Positions 5,723-9,304 of a DNA stretch of 9,304 nt are shown piece after piece. The notes under the pieces are model-generated. The model made no database searches. It saw nothing but the letters and a program-made list of their open reading frames with translations, and had not been told where the DNA came from. How positions within the stretch are numbered: the stretch's first letter is position 1; every line of letters starts with the position of its first letter. This DNA comes from Bacillus rubiinfantis (GTDB taxonomy: Bacteria; Bacillota; Bacilli; Bacillales; Cytobacillaceae): positions 183,349 through 192,652 of the forward strand of contig CCFE01000025.1 in NCBI GenBank assembly GCA_000752035.1, written 5' to 3'. The position numbers and the translations under genes were made by a program.

Positions 5723-6100
5723 TTGTCAGACTTTTTAAAGATCGTAGGAGATAGAATTCGCAATCTCAGAAAGGCAAATGGTTTAACACAAGAAGGGCTG
5801 GCTGAAAAAGCGGAACTTCAATATTCATACATAGGTGGAGTCGAACGTGGAGAAAGAAATATTTCATTGGAGACTTTGGAAAAGATATTAATTGCCTTAG
5901 ATGTTACCGCATTTGAATTATTCAAATTTGGAGAATCGGAAATATTCAACGAATTAATTGATAAGAAGAGGAAAATTGAGGGTATCAGTAATTTACTTCA
6001 TGAGCGGAGCGACCAAGAAATATACATGATATATAATCTTGTTAACCGGATTAACCCCCGTATTTTGGACAATATCTCTCTTAATCTAGCCTTTTCTTAA
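5723..6100 (+). CDS. Xre-family helix-turn-helix transcriptional regulator, TTG start
   Basis: An HTH_3 domain lies at about residues 6-66 (VGDRIRNLRKANGLTQEGLA, then ELQYSYIGGVERGERNISLE, then TLEKILIALDV). The helix-turn-helix is at about 22-44. The LTQEGLAEKAELQYSYIGGVERG pattern resembles short SinR/C-protein type regulators. A 55-residue helical tail follows. The start is most likely TTG at 5723 (125 residues). GAGGTGAT (5711-5718), a near-perfect match to the 16S rRNA tail, is spaced correctly for it. The longer GTG start at 5714 lies inside that site. The gene is divergent from the Xre/membrane-protein operon, suggesting a two-regulator switch as in phage or integrative-element immunity regions, or a restriction-modification controller. 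No integrase or methylase is present to decide. Confidence 0.85.
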   Translation: MSDFLKIVGDRIRNLRKANGLTQEGLAEKAELQYSYIGGVERGERNISLETLEKILIALDVTAFELFKFGESEIFNELIDKKRKIEGISNLLHERSDQEIYMIYNLVNRINPRILDNISLNLAFS

Positions 6101-6118
6101 AATTACATTGTTTTTCAT

Positions 6119-6243
6119 TTCCTTTTGTCCTTTTTGGAGTCTAGCCATTTCTTCCATTCCATCAAGGGTAAAGGCTTCGCCCGACTATCGTCGCCCTTGA
6201 TTCCACTCCAGAAATAGCTATTTTTATTTTGGGACAAAAGGAA
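6119..6243. repeat. 125-bp nested inverted-repeat structure abutting the IS3 end
   Basis: The outer arms are perfect over 12 bp (6119-6130 TTCCTTTTGTCC, 6232-6243 GGACAAAAGGAA). After equal 11-base internal loops, a second stem of 9 out of 10 bp follows (6142-6151 TAGCCATTTC, 6211-6220 GAAATAGCTA). A third perfect 8-bp stem (6161-6168 ATCAAGGG, 6194-6201 CCCTTGAT) surrounds a more GC-rich core. The right outer arm overlaps the IS3 terminal repeat. It may be a dispersed palindromic repeat, a relic of another IS end, or a terminator-like structure. The minus strand also stays open through it, reading GIKGDDSRAKPLPLMEWKKW and ending at 6115, so a gene remnant is another possibility. Confidence 0.6.
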
Positions 6244-6263
6244 GAAAAAATGGAAGGGGAGGG

Positions 6264-7214
6264 TTAAACTCGAACCTCTTTGATTTTTACCTTTTCCTGC
6301 ATTTGCTTTACGTAAAATTCCATTGGTGACAAGTCTAGAATGCTAGAATGCATGCTTCTCTCGTTATAGAACACCATAAATTCTGTAACGACTTCATAGG
6401 CCTGTGCATATGTTTCAAATTGCCATCTGGATAGGCAATCATCCTCAAAAATCCGATGAAATGATTCGATATGAGCATTCATATTCGGTGTTTTTGGTGG
6501 GATTCTTTCATGTTCAATTTTGTAATTTTCACAAAACTCCTCGAAAGTATGGGAAATAAACTGTGGTCCATTATCTGTTCGAATCACAGGTTTTTCCAAT
6601 TTGTCGAATAATTGGCGTTTAAACAAAGCTCGCTGCAATGCTAGATTTACATCGCTGCCAGTACAGCTTAAGCCCATGTGGTAGTCCACTATGCTTCGGT
6701 CATAGACGTCGATTATGGACATGACAAAGAAAAATCGATCTTCGCCTTCTACGTGGCCATATTTAATGTCTGCCTCCCAGAGTTTATTGGAACTGTTAAT
6801 GATGCGGTTCCGTGCTAGTTTTCTAGGGTGTGAGACTTTCTTTTTGCGTTGTGGGCGTAAAATGCCCAATTCTTTGCATATTCGGTAGACCTTTTTCTTG
6901 TTAATTTTTAGGTTGTATTTACGTCGAAGAACCTTAGTCAGCTTGCGGTAGCCGTAGTTATAGCCATCGCCGGCAATCTCTTCTAGTAAGAATTCTTTGA
7001 TTTGTTCGTCAGATACCTTTTGACCGTCCTCTTTGAAGGAATAACCTGGTGCTGGACGCCCCTCACTTACTTTTTTCTCTTCCACCCGGTAGTTCTTTTG
7101 ATAATAGTAGGTGGACCGAGGAATACCAATGATTTTTAGCACCTTTGAAACTGAGTAGCCTTTTTGGATCCACGCCTCCGCTACTTCAAGTTTTTCAGCA
7201 AGTGAGGGTTTTTC
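6264..7214 (-). CDS. IS3-family transposase OrfB (catalytic part of the OrfAB fusion)
   Basis: This frame is entered by a -1 shift at 7214-7220 and ends at 6264. The fusion with OrfA would be 409 residues. It holds an HTH_21-like region (GYNYGYRKLTKVLRRKY with NKKKVYRICKELGILRP) and then the rve integrase core. The catalytic triad, counted from the internal GTG at 7142, is D125 (LWEADIKYG), D190 (VIRTDNGPQF) and E226 (NAHIESFHR). The spacing D190-35-E226 is the classic DD(35)E. The end of the core (VVTEFMVFYNERSMHSS, then LSPMEFY) is complete. The GTG at 7142 could start a free OrfB, but its ribosome binding site is weak, so most product is expected from frameshifting. No lesion is visible, so the transposase is probably functional. 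Confidence 0.9.
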   Translation of the reverse strand, partial: EKPSLAEKLEVAEAWIQKGYSVSKVLKIIGIPRSTYYYQKNYRVEEKKVSEGRPAPGYSFKEDGQKVSDEQIKEFLLEEIAGDGYNYGYRKLTKVLRRKYNLKINKKKVYRICKELGILRPQRKKKVSHPRKLARNRIINSSNKLWEADIKYGHVEGEDRFFFVMSIIDVYDRSIVDYHMGLSCTGSDVNLALQRALFKRQLFDKLEKPVIRTDNGPQFISHTFEEFCENYKIEHERIPPKTPNMNAHIESFHRIFEDDCLSRWQFETYAQAYEVVTEFMVFYNERSMHSSILDLSPMEFYVKQMQEKVKIKEVRV

Positions 7215-7492
7215 TTTTTTATAAGGTCTCGTAAAATGGCAATCTCTAGGTCTTTTTCACCTAGTAATATCTTAAGTTTTTCGTTTTCCTTGGACATCTC
7301 TTTTGGATCAAAATCAGGCAACACAGCGACATCTACGTGTCCGTACTGGCCATTTTTATATTCGGTACACCAACGACTTACCATGTTTGGATTTAGATTA
7401 TATCGACGAGCCACTAGGGACTTATTACCTGTCTCTGTAGCCTCTTTAATCACTTGTAGTTTAAATTCCTTGGAATGTCTTGTTCGTGTCAT
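7181..7492 (-). CDS. IS3-family transposase OrfA (DNA-binding part)
   Basis: A 103-residue protein. The HTH_Tnp_1 helix-turn-helix (MTRTRHSKEFKLQVIKEATE, then SLVARRYNLNPNMVSRW) covers about residues 1-45. A C-terminal helix with leucine-zipper character (EKLKILLGEKDLEIAILRDL, about 71-90) follows. In IS3 elements OrfA alone binds the terminal repeats and can act as a regulator, while the OrfAB fusion is the transposase. The ATG at 7492 has AAGGAGG nine bases upstream. Codons 92-93 (AAA AAG) are the frameshift site; without a shift the protein ends ten residues later in NPHLLKNLK. Confidence 0.9.
   Translation of the reverse strand: MTRTRHSKEFKLQVIKEATETGNKSLVARRYNLNPNMVSRWCTEYKNGQYGHVDVAVLPDFDPKEMSKENEKLKILLGEKDLEIAILRDLIKKKNPHLLKNLK
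7214..7220 (-). promoter_or_regulatory. Programmed -1 ribosomal frameshift site, A AAA AAG
   Basis: The minus-strand heptamer A AAA AAG is in the orfA frame (codons 92-93). Slipping back one base at this site continues into EKPSLAEKLEVAEAWIQKGY and then into OrfB with no gap. This is the canonical slippery sequence of IS3-family elements. A stimulating RNA structure was not worked out. Confidence 0.9.
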
Positions 7493-7519
7493 GTTGTCAG
7501 CCTCCTTGGTACATTAAGC

Positions 7520-7549
7520 AGTATAAAATAAATTACTCTTATTGTCCAA
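7520..7549 (-). promoter_or_regulatory. Probable IS3 transposase promoter at the element's end
   Basis: On the minus strand TTGGAC (7549-7544), an 18-base spacer and TATACT (7525-7520) stand about 28 bases before the orfA start. The -35 lies in the terminal repeat and its first base is just outside the element. Confidence 0.5.
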
Positions 7550-7902
7550 GTTCATTTAGGGGCTTATGTGTTATGACTTTATTTTGATTGTGGCAAGGGT
7601 TTGTTATGGATGTCAGGAGTTTATTTTGGGTTTACATAGTATCAGGGAATAGGTCAGAAGGAAAAAGGTGAGCTTAGTTAAATTCACTTTATAGGAATAT
7701 TCATTATTGTAAAATACAAAAAATGCCTTCATTTTATTCTTAACCTAATTATAATAATTTTTATTACTCCTTATTCATCATCACTATTTCTTGAATTAAT
7801 ATCAAAAATTGGTTACACAAAAAAAGCTTATACTTTAGTTGCTTAGCTTGTCAGGATGATAATTTTACTTGGCACTAACGTTCCCTAATGAAGAAACCAG
7901 TT
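7550..7902. other. Intergenic region, no gene seen
   Basis: AT-rich sequence between the IS3 end and the minus-strand hypothetical gene. A short plus-strand frame from ATG 7607 (MDVRSLFWVYIVSGN...) ends within 25 codons, has no ribosome binding site, and is not supported as a gene. No convincing terminator for the 7903-8388 gene was found; the AAGC...GCTT pairing at 7827-7851 is imperfect. Confidence 0.35.
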
Positions 7903-8388
7903 TTATTCATTTTTAAATTTCTGCTGAATATCATCTAATTGAGAGACCAATTGTAAAAAACCTAAATAAATTTCTCTTTTCGTTCTATCTAATGAAAGCA
8001 AATTAATTTGAGTAAGTCGCTTCTCTTGAACTTCATCTAAAAAATGTTGTATCAGCCGTTCCAACTCATTCAATGTCCCCGATTCATGATATTCTTCGAT
8101 TTCTTCTTCCTTTTGTATATCCTCTGTATCCTTTGGAACATAGATGAAATAAAGCTCTTTTCCTCTTTTTTCAAGACGTACATTCTCTACGGGAATATCT
8201 TCAATTTTATTCACGATACCTCGTAAAACTCCTGTTCTATCTCCTTGTATTTCATCAGATAGCAGGTAGGTTAACTCTTGATATAATTCGGTAAATCGCA
8301 GTCCCTTTTCTCTAAACTCTTTCTTTTTTAATATTTCGGGTATGAGATTCCGAAACTTAGCTGTTAACGTGTTTTTGCTACCGCTCAT
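7903..8388 (-). CDS. Hypothetical protein, possible winged-helix domain plus helical tail
   Basis: I do not recognise this 161-residue protein. Residues about 29-85 (GLRFTELYQELTYLL, then GVLRGIVNKIEDIP, then VRLEKRGKELYFIYVPK) show helices followed by a two-strand hairpin. This order would suit a winged-helix DNA-binding fold. Residues 86-105 are strongly acidic (EDIQKEEEIEEYHE). The rest is predicted helical (LNELERLIQHFLDEVQEKRL and YLGFLQLVSQLDDIQQKF), as in a coiled coil or dimerisation region. It has no signal peptide or membrane segment. The ATG at 8388 is preferred because AAAGGAGG lies eight bases upstream; the in-frame ATG at 8415 has no such site. It is divergent from the gene at 8594 and shares its regulatory region. 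A DNA-binding role is inference only. Confidence 0.75.
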   Translation of the reverse strand: MSGSKNTLTAKFRNLIPEILKKKEFREKGLRFTELYQELTYLLSDEIQGDRTGVLRGIVNKIEDIPVENVRLEKRGKELYFIYVPKDTEDIQKEEEIEEYHESGTLNELERLIQHFLDEVQEKRLTQINLLSLDRTKREIYLGFLQLVSQLDDIQQKFKNE

Positions 8389-8593
8389 AATAAAACCTCC
8401 TTTGCTTACTCTCATTTTACTAAAAACAAACGGATTTGTGTATCAATACTTAACAATCTAACAACATAAAACGTGTTAAATTGTATAATATTTAACTATT
8501 TTATTGTTTTTTCACAAAAATATTGAATCATTAAACGTTTTATGCTAATATAAACCCAATGAAACACATCAATCAATAGGGAGAGTGCAAAAT
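8389..8593. promoter_or_regulatory. Divergent regulatory region with an inverted ACGTTTTATG pair
   Basis: CATAAAACGT (8465-8474) and ACGTTTTATG (8535-8544) are perfect inverted copies with centres 70 bp apart. The second copy sits between TTGAAT (8523-8528) and TGC-TAATAT (-10 at 8546-8551), a 17-base-spaced promoter with an extended -10 for the plus-strand gene. Another dyad, GTTAAAT/ATTTAAC, flanks a TATAAT at 8484-8489. The layout suggests one regulator acting on both genes. Confidence 0.5.
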
Positions 8594-8896
8594 ATGCTTA
8601 CATTTTCAGTTAACCAAAAACAAGTTTTAAAAATTGAGGATGTTCGTTTCTTCTTAACTAAAAAAGGATTGTATACTGAACAAAATGTTGAAAAAGTATG
8701 GAATGATTGTACGATTGTTGAAGATGGAGACAATGAGCAAGTGGCATTAATCAATACAGTAGCTCCATCATTAAAAAAACACTTCCCTGATTCTTACTTA
8801 AAACTTACTACAGAGACGATTCAAATCCTATTAAGGGAAAAAGATATCCAACGTTTATTCAATAAAGATAATAAAACTGACAAAGAATTACATTAA
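8594..8896 (+). CDS. Hypothetical protein, 100 residues
   Basis: I do not recognise this protein. It is soluble with no signal peptide. It has a mixed start (MLTFSVNQKQVLKIEDVRFF), a central acidic turn (VEDGDNEQV), a segment with a proline (NTVAPSLKKHFPDSYLKL), a predicted helix (TTETIQILLREKDIQRLF) and a charged tail. The ATG at 8594 fits the AGGGAG ribosome binding site (8578-8583) ten bases upstream. The GTG at 8585 is too close to that site. A promoter at 8523-8551 and a strong terminator at 8911-8949 make it a complete single-gene transcription unit. It is divergent from the 161-residue gene. Confidence 0.8.
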   Translation: MLTFSVNQKQVLKIEDVRFFLTKKGLYTEQNVEKVWNDCTIVEDGDNEQVALINTVAPSLKKHFPDSYLKLTTETIQILLREKDIQRLFNKDNKTDKELH

Positions 8897-8910
8897 CAGT
8901 CGATACACCA

Positions 8911-8949
8911 AAAGACGATTTTTCTCTTTAAGAAAAATCGTCTTTTTAT
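8911..8949 (+). terminator. Strong Rho-independent terminator
   Basis: A perfect 15-bp stem (8911-8925 AAAGACGATTTTTCT with 8931-8945) has a five-base loop and runs into TTTTATT. It follows the plus-strand gene's stop codon by 14 bases. Confidence 0.9.
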
Positions 8950-9025
8950 TAATATAGGGATGTTTTGCACTACACATAAGAAAGAATTGTATCTTTATAT
9001 ATTAATTATCTGTGAAATTTTATAT

Positions 9026-9132
9026 ATGATTTACGAATCACTCAATGAGTAAGATATCGAACAAATGACAGAAGAAAGACATTTAGAATTTCATAATACA
9101 TGGCATATTGCAGTAGCTGTAAACGCTAAAAT
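9026..9132 (+). pseudogene. Unidentified gene remnant with an in-frame stop, cut by IS21
   Basis: The frame from ATG 9026 reads MIYESLNE, a TAA stop at 9050, then DIEQMTEERHLEFHNTWHIA and VAVNAK. It then enters the IS21 terminal sequence. The text on both sides of the stop looks like one protein, so a sense codon has probably become a stop. No ribosome binding site precedes it. The family is not recognised, and the remnant is only about 35 residues. Confidence 0.4.
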
Positions 9133-9304
9133 AAAAGTTGACCACTTTAGTACAATTCGCTAATCAAAAAGTTGACCACCCTTAACACCCATCCCTTATC
9201 ATAGAGTTTGTCGAGAACAACATGATTTGGGAGGAAAAAAAGGATGTTAAAGATGGCTAATATAGAGCTTATCAGAAAATTGCACTTTAAAGAAGGTCGT
9301 TCCA
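9133..9304 (+). mobile_element. Left end of an IS21-family element, partial
   Basis: Two direct copies of AAAAGTTGACCAC (9133-9145 and 9167-9179) lie 34 bases apart, followed by the start of istA. Repeated internal sequences near the ends are typical of IS21 elements, where they bind the transposase. The exact outer end could be a few bases left of 9133. The rest of the element is outside the window. Confidence 0.75.
9244..9304 (+). CDS. istA: IS21-family transposase IstA, N-terminal fragment at window edge
   Basis: Only the first 20 residues are present: MLKMANIELIRKLHFKEGRS. The pattern of a short helix followed by a basic (F/L)xEGRS turn is the start of the IstA helix-turn-helix. Full-length IstA is a DDE transposase of about 400-500 residues that works with the AAA+ protein IstB; both would lie to the right. 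The ATG at 9244 has GGGAGG nine bases upstream. A second in-frame ATG at 9253 is possible but less well placed. The identification rests on the short N-terminus together with the terminal repeats. Confidence 0.7.
   Translation, partial: MLKMANIELIRKLHFKEGRS

Larger units (their letters stand above)
6230..7548 (-). mobile_element. IS3-family insertion sequence, about 1.3 kb, apparently intact
   Basis: Two overlapping minus-strand frames, orfA and orfB, are separated by a -1 shift, the standard IS3 arrangement. The ends are imperfect: left TGGGACAAAAGGA (from 6230) and right, read inward on the minus strand, TGGACAATAAGA (from 7548). They match with one gap and about two mismatches, and both begin with TG. 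No 3-5 bp target duplication is seen (TTT on the left, AGT on the right), so the exact ends may be off by a few bases. The subgroup is not assigned. Confidence 0.8.

Noticed and set aside
6119..6243. Integron attC site
   Set aside because: The arms lack the GTTRRRY/RYYYAAC core sites, and no integrase or cassette array is present.
6223..7630. 11-bp direct repeat TTTATTTTGGG at 6223-6233 and 7620-7630 as a target duplication of the IS3 element
   Set aside because: IS3 elements make 3-5 bp duplications, the repeats do not lie at the terminal repeats, and low-complexity AT sequence makes such a match likely by chance.
8044..8226. Plus-strand frame antisense to the 161-residue hypothetical gene
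   Set aside because: Phe-rich shadow translation with no ribosome binding site; the minus-strand gene has a good start and codon texture.
1..9304. CRISPR array, tRNA or rRNA gene
   Set aside because: No regularly spaced repeats, cloverleaf or conserved rRNA segments were seen by eye on either strand.

Overview
The window is AT-rich, its translation signals are strong AGGAGG-type ribosome binding sites, and GTG and TTG starts are used. Together with IS66, IS3 and IS21 elements and short Xre-type regulators, this suggests a low-GC Gram-positive bacterium of the Bacillales (Lysinibacillus, Solibacillus or Bacillus-like). The genus is a guess from general resemblance, not a database result. This is an accessory region made mainly of mobile elements and broken genes, with a few intact small genes between them.

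Layout. At the left edge is a minus-strand ribosome binding site for a gene lying just outside. Next comes one intact minus-strand gene (324-1595) encoding three RidA/YjgF domains in a single chain, with a terminator after it and a perfect 25-bp palindrome upstream. From about 1985 to 2428 lie two gene remnants: a frameshifted minus-strand tail of unknown function, and a plus-strand fragment of a type I restriction specificity subunit (hsdS) cut off by an IS66-family element. That IS66 element (2429-4829) has 11-bp terminal repeats, tnpA, tnpB and a tnpC broken by a -1 frameshift. It also has its own terminator and a hairpin that would hide the tnpA ribosome binding site.

To the right of IS66 is a compact regulatory module. 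A minus-strand pair (Xre regulator plus a 63-residue membrane protein, overlapping by one base) is divergent from a second Xre regulator that probably starts at TTG 5723. A 125-bp nested inverted-repeat structure then abuts an apparently intact IS3-family element (6230-7548) with a classic A AAA AAG frameshift signal between orfA and orfB.

The right end carries two divergent genes of unknown function (7903-8388 minus, 8594-8896 plus). They share an intergenic region with an inverted pair of ACGTTTTATG motifs, one of them inside the likely promoter of the plus-strand gene. After a strong terminator there is a decayed gene remnant with an in-frame stop, interrupted by the left end of an IS21-family element whose istA runs off the window.

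The intact non-transposon genes are the triple RidA protein, the two Xre regulators with the small membrane protein, and the two hypothetical proteins. Nothing in the window links them into one pathway. The most distinctive items are the single-chain triple RidA (possibly a covalent version of the usual RidA trimer), the RBS-sequestering hairpin of IS66, and the divergent Xre/membrane-protein module.
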